Below are positions 25,881 through 35,391 of a DNA stretch of 64,000 nt, one piece after another (position 1 is the stretch's first letter; each line of letters begins with the position of its first letter). A program made the position numbers and the translations under genes. The notes under the pieces were generated by a model that worked only from the letters and a program-made list of their open reading frames with translations, had not been told where the DNA came from and made no database searches. This DNA is from Hyphomicrobiales bacterium (lineage in GTDB: Bacteria > Pseudomonadota > Alphaproteobacteria > Rhizobiales > Rhizobiaceae): the NCBI GenBank assembly GCA_011087605.1, contig JAALLE010000001.1, forward strand, positions 46,261 to 110,260, read 5' to 3'.

Positions 25881-26714
25881 ATGTTTTGCTGCAGTGATTC
25901 TGAGTTGGCCCAGAAGAAACGTTTCGAGGATTTCTATTCCAGGTCGAACAACTCGGTAATGCTCGCCATCGAGCGGCAGGTCTGTGGTTGTGATTTTGGC
26001 GGTAACAGCTGGACCATTCAGCAACAGGCTGATGATCATATCCGCATTCTGGGACTCAAACCTGGCGTGAAGCTCATCGATCTGGGGGCTGGATCCGGTT
26101 GGCCGGGAATCTACATGGCAAAACAGTCGGGCTGCGACGTCACCCTGGTCGATCTGCCCGAAATCGCTTTGAAAATGGCCGTACAGCGAGCCCAGGATGA
26201 AGGGGTGGCCGCCCGTGTTTCAACCTGCATTGCTGATGCAGCTGATCTTCCTCACCAAAACGCAAGTTTCAACGCCATCAGTCACAGCGACCTGCTGTGT
26301 TGCCTGATCCGCAAGCGTGGCGTGCTCGAACAATGCCGAAGAATTATTCGCCCCGATGGAATCATGGCATTCACGGTGATTTCGATTGCTCCCGGGCTTT
26401 CCCGAACTGACCATGCGCGAGCGTTGGAAAATGCGCCGGAATTTGCCGAAATGGATGGTGACTATTTGGCGCTATTAAAAGCTACCCACTGGGAAGTCTC
26501 GGATCAGGTTGATCTGACAGGCGAATATCAGCGCAGTTGTGAGCGACAAATTGAAGCTGACGAAGTGCGAAAAAACGAATTAGTGGAATTGTTTGGGGAA
26601 ACTGAAACCGAAGAAAGAATTGCCAGCTGGCACTCAAAACGGGCATCCATTCGCGACGGATTATTTGTCCGGGAACTGTTCGTTTGCAAGCCCGATTTCG
26701 GTGCAAATGTCTGA
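25881..26714 (+). CDS. SAM-dependent methyltransferase
   Basis: 277 residues from ATG 25881 (GAGGACGGGT upstream). SAM motif VKLIDLGAGSGWPGIYMAKQSGCDVTLVDLPEIAL (motif I plus acidic loop), ISHSDLLCCL for motif II and IRPDGIMAFTVIS for motif III: a class I methyltransferase of the type-11/ubiE-like group. The N-terminal segment KKRFEDFYSRSNNSVMLAIERQVCGCDFGGNSWTIQQQADDHI is typical of bacterial small-molecule methyltransferases. The target is unknown. It follows the Lrp gene by 63 bp. Confidence 0.83.
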   Translation: MFCCSDSELAQKKRFEDFYSRSNNSVMLAIERQVCGCDFGGNSWTIQQQADDHIRILGLKPGVKLIDLGAGSGWPGIYMAKQSGCDVTLVDLPEIALKMAVQRAQDEGVAARVSTCIADAADLPHQNASFNAISHSDLLCCLIRKRGVLEQCRRIIRPDGIMAFTVISIAPGLSRTDHARALENAPEFAEMDGDYLALLKATHWEVSDQVDLTGEYQRSCERQIEADEVRKNELVELFGETETEERIASWHSKRASIRDGLFVRELFVCKPDFGANV

Positions 26715-26866
26715 CTGAGCCATGCTGTTTTTGCAGGGCATATCTGCAGCTTTTGCACTCGTAAAAATTCGTGAAAATTCTATGTGTAACTCAACGGAAC
26801 AGACGGGGTATTTATCGACCGTTCGGCCTGTCCAATGGATATATTTTTTCTTGAAGGAATAAGAAA

Positions 26867-27013
26867 ATGAACGTCATCAACAACATCCGCAGCTGGAACA
26901 ACACCCGCAAAGCCTATAACGAATTGAACAGGCTCTCCAACCGTGAATTGTTCGACATCGGCATTCACCGCAGCGAAATCCCAAATATCGCCCGCAACTC
27001 CATCCTGCGTTAA
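26867..27013 (+). CDS. DUF1127 small peptide
   Basis: 48 residues, too short for usual gene callers: MNVINNIRSWNNTRKAYNEL, then LSNRELFDIGIHRSEIPNIARNS. The YNELNRLSNRELxDIGIxRSEI pattern is the DUF1127 signature of small, arginine-rich alphaproteobacterial proteins, some of which affect RNA turnover and phosphate or nitrogen responses. AAGGAATAAGAAA precedes the ATG. It is monocistronic, with a long hairpin after the stop. Confidence 0.85.
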   Translation: MNVINNIRSWNNTRKAYNELNRLSNRELFDIGIHRSEIPNIARNSILR

Positions 27014-27340
27014 ATTTCTGCTTTTCGCGGTCGACCATCAATTGGATGGTGGACCGCGGGGAATGATCAATCTGAAGCCCGACCAGCCAGCCTGGTTCGA
27101 TAGGCCGTGACCGTTAATTGTGAGATAACGGGCTAACAATGGCTGATCAACGCAAAGACCGGGAGGTCGGATGGATAGAGCCTATCCTCTCATTGCAGTT
27201 CTCGAATTTCTGCTGCTCAAAATGGCCGCCGATTCTTCACGCAAACCACCTTGTTGGAACGGTTGAAATTTGTCCGAACCCAATATTGTGCTAAAATCTC
27301 TCAGCCATTTGCACTTGTGTTGGATTTTGGGAAGTTGGTC
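27014..27340. other. intergenic region of 327 bp
   Basis: Between the DUF1127 gene and the ankyrin-cytochrome gene. It contains the large hairpin described separately and a 6-bp inverted repeat GGATAG/CTATCC at 27173-27187. I saw no further open reading frame with a convincing ribosome binding site, and no RNA gene. Confidence 0.4.
27026..27058 (+). terminator. 14-bp hairpin after DUF1127 gene (terminator or stabilising structure)
   Basis: Arms CGCGGTCGACCATC and GATGGTGGACCGCG match with one mismatch around a five-base loop, 12 bp after the DUF1127 stop. There is no T-run on either strand, so it may be a 3' stabilising hairpin or an intrinsic terminator of unusual type. Confidence 0.4.
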
Positions 27341-28267
27341 ATGTGGGCACTCATTCGTAACGCTTTGGTTGGGTTGGTGATTTCAACCGGTGCGGCTTGG
27401 GCCGGTCCGGTAGGCGATGCTGTAAGAAAAGGCGATGTTGCGGAAATTGAACGGCTCATCGACAGTGGTGCTGACCTGAACGAAGCCGGTGCCATGGCAT
27501 CCCCACTGCACTTTGCGGCGATGAACGGGCAAAGCGATATTGTGACATTGCTTGCAAAAGCCGGGGCTGACGTAGATGTCCAAAGCACGATGTTGGGAGC
27601 GCCGTTGCACATCGCAGCCCAGCGCGGTAATTCCGACGTCATTCGAGCGTTACTTGCCGCAGGTGCCGATCCAAATCTACTTGGCAAAGACAATGCCACG
27701 CCTCTCATCGTTGCCACCAGTTTTGACAAACCCGAAATTGTTCGCGCATTGATTGAAAACGGCGCGGATGTAAATGCGGCGACCGTTTCCAAGAGCCAGG
27801 GGGGACGTATTGGCATAGGACGGCTAAACGCGCTGCATGTTGCGCGCATTCTGGCCTATTCAGAGGTTACCGACATCTTGATTTCAGCGGGTGCGACAGG
27901 AGAAGAGATACTTGATTCCTCTGACCTTTTGAAACAGGCCGATCCATCGCGGGGACGCGAATACGCCTATGCACGATGCGCGTCGTGTCATATTATCGAA
28001 CCCGGCGACACGGAGCGAGATTACATTAATGCGGGACCACCGCTTCACGGTATTTTTGAACGCCCCGTCGCCAGTTATCCTGGTTATGAATACAAGGAAG
28101 CGCTGATTGAATTTGGTGGCAACTGGACCAGGAATCGCTTGTTTACATACTCTCTCCGGCCGATGCTCACCGTACCGGGGACGTTGATGTATTTCGACGA
28201 TGGGTACACTCCCAACGATATTGCGGATGTGGTGGCCTATTTTGAAGACTGGGCCAAAAATAACTAA
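27341..28267 (+). CDS. periplasmic ankyrin-repeat protein fused to a c-type cytochrome
   Basis: 308 residues from ATG 27341 (upstream start at 27251 lacks the signal peptide). A signal peptide (MWALIRNALVGLVISTGAAWA) leads to four to five ankyrin repeats, residues about 22-180, with typical TPLHxAA..G..DIVxxLLxAGAD units (SPLHFAAMNGQSDIVTLLAKAGADVDVQ...APLHIAAQRGNSDVIRALLAAGADPN). The C-terminal 100 residues form a class I cytochrome c: CASCH haem motif, then GPPLHGIFERP, and a likely methionine ligand in LMYFDDGYTPNDIADVVAYFEDW. Haem attachment places it in the periplasm. Combination of ankyrins with cytochrome c is uncommon; partner unknown. Confidence 0.8.
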   Translation: MWALIRNALVGLVISTGAAWAGPVGDAVRKGDVAEIERLIDSGADLNEAGAMASPLHFAAMNGQSDIVTLLAKAGADVDVQSTMLGAPLHIAAQRGNSDVIRALLAAGADPNLLGKDNATPLIVATSFDKPEIVRALIENGADVNAATVSKSQGGRIGIGRLNALHVARILAYSEVTDILISAGATGEEILDSSDLLKQADPSRGREYAYARCASCHIIEPGDTERDYINAGPPLHGIFERPVASYPGYEYKEALIEFGGNWTRNRLFTYSLRPMLTVPGTLMYFDDGYTPNDIADVVAYFEDWAKNN

Positions 28268-28397
28268 CAATTGCTCCGCGTGCTGGAATCAGGATTCTCA
28301 AATGTAATGAATGGCGGTCCTGTGCCGTGCCGACATTGAAACTTGCGTTCCGAAGAATGCATCATATGAGTGGATCCTGCCCCCGGAAACTCGCAGA

Positions 28398-29513
28398 CTA
28401 TCGCTTGGCCTGGCGGGCATCGAGTGCATCGTTGAACTGCTGGGACGACCAGCCCTCAGCCAGACCTTGTTGCATCAATTGTTGTTGACTTTGTGGAGCC
28501 AGCCCACCCACCGGTGGGTCGGTGTCGAGGCTGGTTGGGAACGGATATCCTTCCCCGGTGCTGGCTATTGTTGCCCGAGTGTGTGCCTGGCTGAATTTGC
28601 CACCCGTCAATACCGGATAAACCAGCTTGCACATTGCCACGCGATCTATTCTTTCAAGTGACACTCCGAAGGCGGAAGACACCTGCAGCAGATTGGCCAT
28701 TCTGTCGACATCTTTGGTGACATTGCTGCCGGCCGCGTGAAATAGGCCGGGGGAGAAGAACAGCAGATCGCCTTTTTCAAGTGGCAGCTGCACATGCCGT
28801 TTTTCAAACAGCTGCCGCACATCGGCATCGCGGTAGCTCAAATAGTTTTTTGCCCAAGTCTGCGAGAACGGCAGTAATTTTGTGGTGCCGGACTCGATCG
28901 GCATGTCGCAATGCGCCACCGCACCCTGCAAGGTGAGCTGGGGAGAAAACAGATGAACATGCGGCGGATATGCCCGCACCTGTTCAGCCGTTAGAAATCC
29001 AAGATGATAGTCGCAATGGGCTTCCTGTGCCTGACCGCCGGGGCGCACCAGATTAACCTGCGCGGTCACTTGAAATGCCGGACCAAGCCAGGCTTCGCTG
29101 GCCAGTTCGATCCACAAATTGCTGTGATAGGAAGCGAAGGTTTCCGGGCTTGCGTGGCACAGTTTTTCCAAACTGTTCCAGATTCGATCATTTGCTCCAT
29201 CGGCTGCAAAGTGGTCGGCGCCTGAGCCCTTAGTTTCTTTTTCTTTTGCAATGATTTCTTTAAAAACTTTGGTCGCAGCATCGACTATGCCGGTATCTGC
29301 AAAGGCGTGTTTGAGAACAAAAATACCAGAACCGCTGAGCATGTTGGTGGCGATCTCAGCCTTCAACGAGTCGCGTTTTTCACCTGGCTCCAGGGCGTCG
29401 CCCAGACTGGTGCAATCATAGATCGGAATGTTATTTGCAATTGACGAAGCCATCGGCACGTCACTCTCGATCAGCGTTCGAGTGATATGCCGTTCCAACT
29501 CTTTAATTTTCAT
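28398..29513 (-). CDS. phytanoyl-CoA dioxygenase (PhyH)-like Fe(II)/2OG oxygenase
   Basis: 371 residues from ATG 29513 (MKIKELERHITRTLIESDVPM); an ORF extension to 29591 lacks an obvious site. The iron facial triad reads HCDYH (His, Asp) and the distal His in FSPGLFHAAGSNVT, while SGIFVLKHAF matches the N-terminal beta-strand entry of PhyH. An Arg for 2-oxoglutarate is probably in DVDRMANLLQ. Substrate unknown; possibilities include acyl or amino-acid hydroxylation. Divergent from gcdH across 315 bp. Confidence 0.72.
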   Translation of the reverse strand: MKIKELERHITRTLIESDVPMASSIANNIPIYDCTSLGDALEPGEKRDSLKAEIATNMLSGSGIFVLKHAFADTGIVDAATKVFKEIIAKEKETKGSGADHFAADGANDRIWNSLEKLCHASPETFASYHSNLWIELASEAWLGPAFQVTAQVNLVRPGGQAQEAHCDYHLGFLTAEQVRAYPPHVHLFSPQLTLQGAVAHCDMPIESGTTKLLPFSQTWAKNYLSYRDADVRQLFEKRHVQLPLEKGDLLFFSPGLFHAAGSNVTKDVDRMANLLQVSSAFGVSLERIDRVAMCKLVYPVLTGGKFSQAHTRATIASTGEGYPFPTSLDTDPPVGGLAPQSQQQLMQQGLAEGWSSQQFNDALDARQAKR

Positions 29514-29828
29514 GGGGGATCGGTCCTTGCACGAGGGATGCGGTGAAAATTGATTTGTTTTAGCAATTATCGAATCCAAAGCCTGCGTCAAGGCAGGGCC
29601 GGGTCAAATAATGTCTGCCAGAGTAACGCGGCTGATACGGATGATCCGGCATTTGACCTTCCTCGCCCTTTGGTTCAGAACTGCAAGTTAAGAGTTCGGT
29701 TGCAAGGCGCTGCTCGTTTTTCCTCTGAACTCGAAATCTGATGCCAATTTTCACTCTTGCACTTAGCTGCTTTTTGTCGCGCTGGTGCTAAGATATGCCG
29801 ACCCTTTTCAGCTAGGAGAGCAATTGCT
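29514..29828. other. divergent intergenic region of 315 bp
   Basis: It lies between the PhyH-like gene and gcdH, both reading away from it, and must carry both promoters. I see no clear palindrome, ORF or RNA. A GCTAGGAGAG element at about 29811 is the probable ribosome binding region of gcdH. Confidence 0.4.
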
Positions 29829-31079
29829 GTGCTGACCAATCCCGACACCGTAGAAACCGATCACGATCTTGCAAACACCCCAGAATCCGCACGTGCAAAA
29901 CCGCCTGCACTGAATTGGGAAGACCCGTTTTTGCTGGAAAACCAGTTGACGGAAGATGAACGTCTCATTCGTGATTCAGCGAAGGCCTATGCTGACGAAA
30001 ATCTCGTTCCTCGTATTCTTGAAGCCAATCGCAATGAGGTTTTTGACCGGGACATTTTGACTGAAATGGGGGAACTCGGTCTGCTGGGCTCAACGATCCC
30101 GGAAGAATATGGGGGCGCTGGCGTCAACTATGTTTCCTACGGCTTGGTTGCCCGCGAGGTTGAGCGGGTAGATTCCGGATACCGTTCTGCCATGTCGGTC
30201 CAATCGTCATTGGTGATGCATCCGATATTTGCCTATGGGACGGAAGAACAGCGCAATAAGTTTCTGCCCGGTCTTGCCGCCGGTAAACTCATCGGCTGTT
30301 TTGGACTGACAGAGCCAGACCACGGTTCCGATGCCGGAGGCATGTTAGCCCGCGCCAAGAAAGTGGACGGTGGGTACGCGCTTTCGGGAGCCAAAAACTG
30401 GATTACAAATTCACCTGTCGCCGATGTCATGGTGGTCTGGGCCAAGTCCGACGATCACGACGGAAAAATTCGCGGCTTCCTTCTTGAGCGCGGTATGGAA
30501 GGGTTGGAAACACCCAAGATCGAGGGAAAGTTTTCGCTGCGCGCTTCGGTTACCGGCATGATACAGATGGACAATGTATTCGTGCCGGAAGAAAATCTGC
30601 TGCCGCACGTTTCCGGTCTGGCCGGGCCGTTTGGATGCTTGAACCGGGCGCGCTACGGCATTTCCTGGGGTGCGATGGGAGCAGCCGAATTCTGCTGGCA
30701 CGCAGCCCGTTCTTACACGTTGGATCGCAAACAGTTTGGCAAGCCGCTTGCCGCAAACCAGTTGATTCAGAAAAAACTGGCTGACATGCAGACTGAAATC
30801 GCACTTGGTTATCAGGGCTCGCTGCGTCTTGGACGGTTGATGGATGCCCATAATGCGCCCGCTGAACTGATCAGCCTGATGAAGCGCAACAATTGCGGCA
30901 AAGCACTGGATATTGCGCGGGTTGCCCGCGACATGCATGGCGGCAATGGGGTGTCAGATGAATATGGCGTGATCCGTCACGTGATGAACCTTGAGGCGGT
31001 CAACACATATGAGGGCACCCATGACGTTCACGCGCTGATATTGGGACGCGCGCAAACCGGTATTCAAGCCTTTATGTGA
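29829..31079 (+). CDS. gcdH: glutaryl-CoA dehydrogenase
   Basis: 416 residues from GTG 29829. [35 protein letters not shown] is the usual start of bacterial GCDH. Acyl-CoA dehydrogenase motifs: [74 protein letters not shown] and the C-terminal [24 protein letters not shown], where the Glu in TYEGTHD is the catalytic base. The FAD enzyme oxidises and decarboxylates glutaryl-CoA to crotonyl-CoA in lysine and tryptophan breakdown. A GNAT gene begins 10 bp later. Confidence 0.93.
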   Translation: MLTNPDTVETDHDLANTPESARAKPPALNWEDPFLLENQLTEDERLIRDSAKAYADENLVPRILEANRNEVFDRDILTEMGELGLLGSTIPEEYGGAGVNYVSYGLVAREVERVDSGYRSAMSVQSSLVMHPIFAYGTEEQRNKFLPGLAAGKLIGCFGLTEPDHGSDAGGMLARAKKVDGGYALSGAKNWITNSPVADVMVVWAKSDDHDGKIRGFLLERGMEGLETPKIEGKFSLRASVTGMIQMDNVFVPEENLLPHVSGLAGPFGCLNRARYGISWGAMGAAEFCWHAARSYTLDRKQFGKPLAANQLIQKKLADMQTEIALGYQGSLRLGRLMDAHNAPAELISLMKRNNCGKALDIARVARDMHGGNGVSDEYGVIRHVMNLEAVNTYEGTHDVHALILGRAQTGIQAFM

Positions 31080-31089
31080 TTGACGGCTG

Positions 31090-31557
31090 ATGGGGCAGTC
31101 TTTGCAATTTCGCCGGGCACGCCGCGCCGATCTTGAAGCCATCGTCGCCATGTTTGCCGATGATGAATTGGGTCGGCTGCGCGAAGATGCCTCGCTGCCG
31201 TTGAATGAAAAATATACAACAGCTTTTGCAGCCATCGACCAGGATGAGAATCAATACATGCTGGTCGTCGAGCGGCAGGGCGAATTGCTTGGCTATCTGC
31301 AGATCACTTTTATTCCCTATCTGTCGCGACTGGGCAGCATGCGGGGCCAGGTCGAAAGTGTGCGGGTGAACTCCAGTCTGCGGGGGCAAGGCATCGGCAC
31401 CGAGCTGATGAAGCAAGCCATTCAAATCTGCCGCGACCGGGGCTGTTTCCTTGTGCAACTCACGACAGATGCGAAGCGTGAAAAGACGCAAAAGTTCTAT
31501 CAAGACCTGGGGTTCGAAACGACCCATCACGGTATGAAACTGATGTTGGAAGATTAA
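31090..31557 (+). CDS. GNAT-family N-acetyltransferase
   Basis: 155 residues; the start ATG is 10 bp after the gcdH stop, so co-transcription is likely. RRARRADLEAIVAMFADDELGRLREDASLP opens the fold, VVERQGELLGYLQITFIPYLSRLGSMRGQVESVRVNSSLRGQGIGTELMKQAIQIC carries the acetyl-CoA loop RGQGIG, and FYQDLGFETTHHGMKLML ends it. The substrate is unknown. A link to lysine degradation is suggested only by position. Confidence 0.88.
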   Translation: MGQSLQFRRARRADLEAIVAMFADDELGRLREDASLPLNEKYTTAFAAIDQDENQYMLVVERQGELLGYLQITFIPYLSRLGSMRGQVESVRVNSSLRGQGIGTELMKQAIQICRDRGCFLVQLTTDAKREKTQKFYQDLGFETTHHGMKLMLED

Positions 31558-31684
31558 AGTCTCGGCTCAGGTAATTCGACTTCTGCTTTCATGCTCTAAA
31601 CTTGATCAATATTGAATTTGTCTTCAGTCTGGTTGTTGAATTGGCCCGGATAACTGACGGGCATCCAATTGCCGGGAGGAAATC

Positions 31685-32140
31685 GTGCGACCCATTCTTG
31701 CCACAACACTGGCCTCGTTTTTAATAATCTGCCACGCAGCCGTTGCCCAAGCGCAGGATTTGCCTCCCCGTTCGCTGTTTGACGCCATGCTAAATGCCCA
31801 TAACTCAACTGGTTTGGTGAAATTCCGCAATTTCAACGGACGCCAGATAATTTATTTTACTGCCGCGCAGGTCCTGCATTGTCGCTTGAAGGAGATTCGC
31901 TATTCAATCAATTCCGAAGCGCTGGATCAGCGCGTCGAACTGGTTAAATGCAACAAAGCGACCCCTTTCAGCATGGGAGAAAGCGATGTTGTCGAAAACC
32001 GCATTTACAAAACCATGCCGCTCGGCACCGCCCAATGGGCAGCAGTTCAGGTGGTTTGGGAAGATGGCGAAGAAAGCCAGATTCAAAAAGTGAATGTGTG
32101 CGAAAATGTTGGCGAATCCACCTGTGGGATTGTTGAATAG
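31685..32140 (+). CDS. exported hypothetical protein
   Basis: 151 residues from GTG 31685, with GGGAGGAAATC upstream. An N-terminal signal peptide (MRPILATTLASFLIICHAAVAQA) precedes a soluble domain with four cysteines (LHCRLKEIRYSINSEALDQRVELVKCNKATPFSMG and VNVCENVGESTCGIVE). The cysteines suggest two disulfides in the periplasm. I recognise no family. It is 24 bp from the convergent hydrolase gene. Confidence 0.7.
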   Translation: MRPILATTLASFLIICHAAVAQAQDLPPRSLFDAMLNAHNSTGLVKFRNFNGRQIIYFTAAQVLHCRLKEIRYSINSEALDQRVELVKCNKATPFSMGESDVVENRIYKTMPLGTAQWAAVQVVWEDGEESQIQKVNVCENVGESTCGIVE

Positions 32141-32165
32141 TCCGAACTTTGACCGCTGAATCTAT

Positions 32166-32961
32166 TCAGTATTCCAAGACCAGCCGTTCAAGCCAGTCGC
32201 GCAGCAGCATGTCAAACAGTTTTGGTCTTTCCCAAGTCAGACCATGTCCTGCTGCGTCGAGCGTTGCCAAAGTAGCCCGAGGAAATTGCGGCAGCAGGTC
32301 CACCGCATCCAGATAACCTGACATACTGTCTTGCCGTCCGGCAACGATCAGGCTCGGACCACAAAATTGAGATTTTTCACCGCGCTTATCGTGGTCAAAA
32401 TCAAAAGCTTTGGCAATCCGAGCTGCCTGATCGGCATCACACAGAGCAGCGGCAGGGAGTTTGGTGCGGCGCATTTTTTCAATGATGTCTCGATTTTGCA
32501 CAACCATGAATGTGTCGAACCTTGACAGCTCACTTTCATGCAAAGCTTCACGTAGCGAAGGATCAGGCTGAAGAACCCGATGTTCTGGCAGCCGTTTCGG
32601 ATCGGCGGAAGGACTTCCACCCGGCACGATCAACGCTGCGCCTGATATCCTCTCAGGATGCAAGTGAACGAAACCATGTGCCAGATAACTGCCGCGAGAC
32701 TCGCCGACAATGGCAAATTTTTTGTCGGGCAGAGCCTGATTGGCAAAGTCGATGACTGCGGTGAGCAGGTGATCTTGAGTTTTAATCGAGTCCTGCGGTG
32801 GGCTCAAACCGTGTCCGGGCAAATCTACATAAATGCGTTTCCAGCCAGTCAAACTTTCAAACGTTGGTTCAAGCGATTCCATCATGTGCCGATGGTCCAG
32901 TTGAGAGCCATGCAGGATCAGGACGGGGGTAACCTTCTCCAACAATCACATGGTGCAGCAT
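32166..32961 (-). CDS. alpha/beta hydrolase with an apparent single-base frameshift near its start
   Basis: The main frame begins at TTG 32945 and gives 259 residues: VLILHGSQLDHRHM, IYVDLPGHGLSPP, nucleophile GESRGS, and the late GHGLTWERP. No ribosome binding site precedes TTG 32945, and an in-frame TGA lies just before it. In the next frame ATG 32961 has GGAGGGG upstream and reads MLHHVIVGEG before running into a different phase. Removing one T at about 32931-32932 (GGTTACC to GGTACC) joins MLHHVIVGEGTPVLILHG, a perfect family start. This is either a recent frameshift, inactivating the gene unless reading slips, or a sequencing error. The gene lies 26 bp downstream of the glycerate kinase gene. 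Confidence 0.75.
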
Positions 32962-32987
32962 TTCATTCCCCTCCAGCGAATTGTTTA

Positions 32988-34316
32988 TTATTGCCCAACC
33001 CAGATTGTGCGGAAATCATTGACATTGGTGCGGGTCGGGCCAGTGACAATCAGATCGCCAAGTGTTTCAAAAAATGTGTAGGCGTCGTGACCGTTCAGCA
33101 TTGCTTGTGCATTAAGCCCCACGGCCTCTGCGCGCGCAAGCGTATCGGGCGTGATCAGAGCGCCTGCATTATCCTCACTGCCGTCAATTCCGTCGGTATC
33201 AGCCGCCAGAGCATAGATTCCCGGTGCGGCGTTGAGCGCAATGGCAAGGGCCAGCAGATATTCACAGTTTCGGCCACCACGGCCACTTGGTTTGGCCTGT
33301 TCGACGGTGACGGTGGTCTCGCCGCCTGACAGGATCAGCTGTTGTTTGCCAGCAAGGGCCAATGACGCGTGTTCGCACGCGACGTCACGTGCTTCACCTT
33401 CGATGTCGGCTCCCAAAGTCACAACTTCATGACCATCCGCGCGGCAAGACTTCACGACGGTTTCCAGCATGTCGGCGGGGCGCGATATCATCACGAATTC
33501 GGCGCGGTCAAACGCTGGATCTCCTGGTTTGGGCGTTTCACAATCGTCGCTGTACAAATGGGCGCGGGTCGAAGCGGTCGGTTCAATGTCGTACCGCTCC
33601 AGCAACCCAATGGCATCGCCAACACTGGTCGGGTCAGCAACCGTCGGCCCGGACGCGATGGTGCTGGGGTCATCAAACGGTACATCGGATATGGCCAAAG
33701 TAACGATCTGGGCAGGGGACGCTGCCTGGGCAAGGCGACCGCCCTTAATGGCGGAGAGGTGTTTTCGAACCGTGTTCATTTCACCAATTGGGGCACCACT
33801 CATCAACAGGGCGCGGTTTATGGCTTTTTTGTCAGCCAAGGAAATGCCGTCGGCGGGGAGGGCCAGCAGTGCCGAACCTCCACCAGATATCAGGCATAGC
33901 AACAGATCATCTTCACTCAATTCCTGAACTTGCTTTATCAGCGACTGAGCCGCTTCATGGCCACGATTGTCCGGCACCGGATGGGCCGCCTCAATCACCT
34001 CAATTCGCTCACACGCCATACCATGCCCATAACGGGTCAGGGCGACGCCGGAAAGCGGGGCTTCGGTGGGCCATGCCAGTTCGGTTGCCCGTGCCATGGA
34101 TGCCGCCGCCTTGCCAGCCGCAACCAGCAATGTGCGGCCTTTAGGAGGGGACGGTAAATGCTGAGCCAGACATTGGGCCGGGTCCGCTGACGCAACAGCA
34201 CGGGAGAAAAGCGATTTCAGATAGGTGGAAACTTCTGGATCAATTGATGATTGAGGCACAAACAGGCTTTCACATTCTGGCCGGATGGCTAACAATGCTT
34301 CATACGAAATTCGCAC
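32988..34316 (-). CDS. glycerate 2-kinase/TtuD-type (MOFRL) protein
   Basis: 442 residues. The N-terminal domain has LLVAAGKAAASMARA, VIEAAHPVPDNRGHEAA, LCLISGGGSALLALPADGISLADK and GEMNTVRKHLSAIKGGRLA; the C-terminal MOFRL domain ends in YALAADTDGIDGSEDNAGALI...TGPTRTNVNDFRTIWVG. This pattern belongs to glycerate kinases of the GckA/TtuD group, which phosphorylate D-glycerate to 2-phosphoglycerate; older annotation as hydroxypyruvate reductase is possible. GTG start at 34316. The hydrolase gene follows by 26 bp. Confidence 0.88.
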   Translation of the reverse strand: MRISYEALLAIRPECESLFVPQSSIDPEVSTYLKSLFSRAVASADPAQCLAQHLPSPPKGRTLLVAAGKAAASMARATELAWPTEAPLSGVALTRYGHGMACERIEVIEAAHPVPDNRGHEAAQSLIKQVQELSEDDLLLCLISGGGSALLALPADGISLADKKAINRALLMSGAPIGEMNTVRKHLSAIKGGRLAQAASPAQIVTLAISDVPFDDPSTIASGPTVADPTSVGDAIGLLERYDIEPTASTRAHLYSDDCETPKPGDPAFDRAEFVMISRPADMLETVVKSCRADGHEVVTLGADIEGEARDVACEHASLALAGKQQLILSGGETTVTVEQAKPSGRGGRNCEYLLALAIALNAAPGIYALAADTDGIDGSEDNAGALITPDTLARAEAVGLNAQAMLNGHDAYTFFETLGDLIVTGPTRTNVNDFRTIWVGQ

Positions 34317-34334
34317 CTCAATTGGAATAGTCGC

Positions 34335-34682
34335 TTGCCCACTCCAACCGAACTGCGCGTGTCAAAAGATAAAAAATCGCTTACCGTTACCTTTGATACG
34401 AGCGAACGCTTTGAAATATCTGCGGAATTGCTGCGTGTGGAATCCCCATCCGCAGAGGTTCAGGGCCACGACCCAAGTCAGAAAAAAATAATTCCTGGCA
34501 AGCGCAACGTAGGAATGATCAAAATCGAACCAGTAGGGAACTATGCGGTACGGATTTTGTTTGATGATATGCATGATACCGGCATCTATTCCTGGGACAT
34601 TCTCCACCGGCTGGGCAGTCAGGCCGATGCGCTTATGGCAACCTATCTGCAGAAGCTCGCCGAGCAAAACCTTAGCCGATAG
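34335..34682 (+). CDS. DUF971 (gamma-butyrobetaine hydroxylase-like N-terminal) protein
   Basis: 115 residues from a TTG start; no ATG or GTG fits. The sequence TELRVSKDKKSLTVTFDTSERFEISAELLRVESPSAEVQGHDPSQKKIIPGKRNVGMIKIEPVGNYAVRILFDDMHDTGIYSWDIL is the DUF971 signature (the family's GKRNVxI and HDTGIYSWxYL). The stand-alone domain may be involved in iron-sulfur or metabolic functions; exact role unknown. Thymidine kinase follows. Confidence 0.82.
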   Translation: MPTPTELRVSKDKKSLTVTFDTSERFEISAELLRVESPSAEVQGHDPSQKKIIPGKRNVGMIKIEPVGNYAVRILFDDMHDTGIYSWDILHRLGSQADALMATYLQKLAEQNLSR

Positions 34683-34774
34683 CAAACGGCTGCGCGCTGT
34701 GGATGAAAGCACGCAACTATTGGCTGGACTCGCCGACGCGTCTACATCTGTTGGACTGGGAGAACGACGGTAAA

Positions 34775-35380
34775 GTGGCGAAGGTCTATTTCAACTATTC
34801 GGCGATGAATGCGGGCAAGTCGACTGTCTTGCTGCAAGCATCCCACAATTACCGTGAGCGGGGCATGCACACCCTGTTGCTGACCGCTAATCTGGATGAT
34901 CGAAGCGGCATCGGCGTCATCGGCACGCGCATTGGTCTGGAGGCAGATGCGCAAACTTTTGCTGCAGGTGATGATCTCTTTGAGCGGATCAGCAAACATC
35001 ACGAAAGACAGATGTTGAACTGCATACTGGTGGATGAAGCGCAATTTCTCAGCGCCGACCAGGTCTGGCAATTGTGCCGGGTTGCCGACCGGTTGGGCAT
35101 TCCGGTCATGTGCTACGGTCTGCGCACCGATTTTCAGGGCAAGATGTTTCCCGGCAGTGCACAACTATTGGCACTGGCCGATTCCCTGCGCGAAATCCGC
35201 ACAATTTGCTGGTGTGGGCGCAAGGCAACAATGGTGGTGCGGCTGGACGAGGCGGGTCGGGTTCTGGAAGAGGGTGACCAGGTGTCTATCGGGGGGGAGG
35301 AAAGTTATGTCTCTCTGTGCCGTCGCCACTGGGAAGACCGCGACATTGGCCCGAATAATCAGTTGAAGATGTTTTTGTGA
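34775..35380 (+). CDS. tdk: thymidine kinase
   Basis: 201 residues from GTG 34775, which places the family start AKVYFNYSAMNAGKST at residue 2; the longer ORF from 34703 adds unrelated residues. P-loop YSAMNAGKST, DEAQF (Walker B type), the lasso CYGLRTDFQGKMFPGS, and a zinc site with CWCGRKA and CRRHW are present. The enzyme phosphorylates thymidine with ATP in nucleoside salvage. Located 92 bp after the DUF971 gene. Confidence 0.9.
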   Translation: MAKVYFNYSAMNAGKSTVLLQASHNYRERGMHTLLLTANLDDRSGIGVIGTRIGLEADAQTFAAGDDLFERISKHHERQMLNCILVDEAQFLSADQVWQLCRVADRLGIPVMCYGLRTDFQGKMFPGSAQLLALADSLREIRTICWCGRKATMVVRLDEAGRVLEEGDQVSIGGEESYVSLCRRHWEDRDIGPNNQLKMFL

Positions 35381-35391
35381 TTTTGGCCGAA

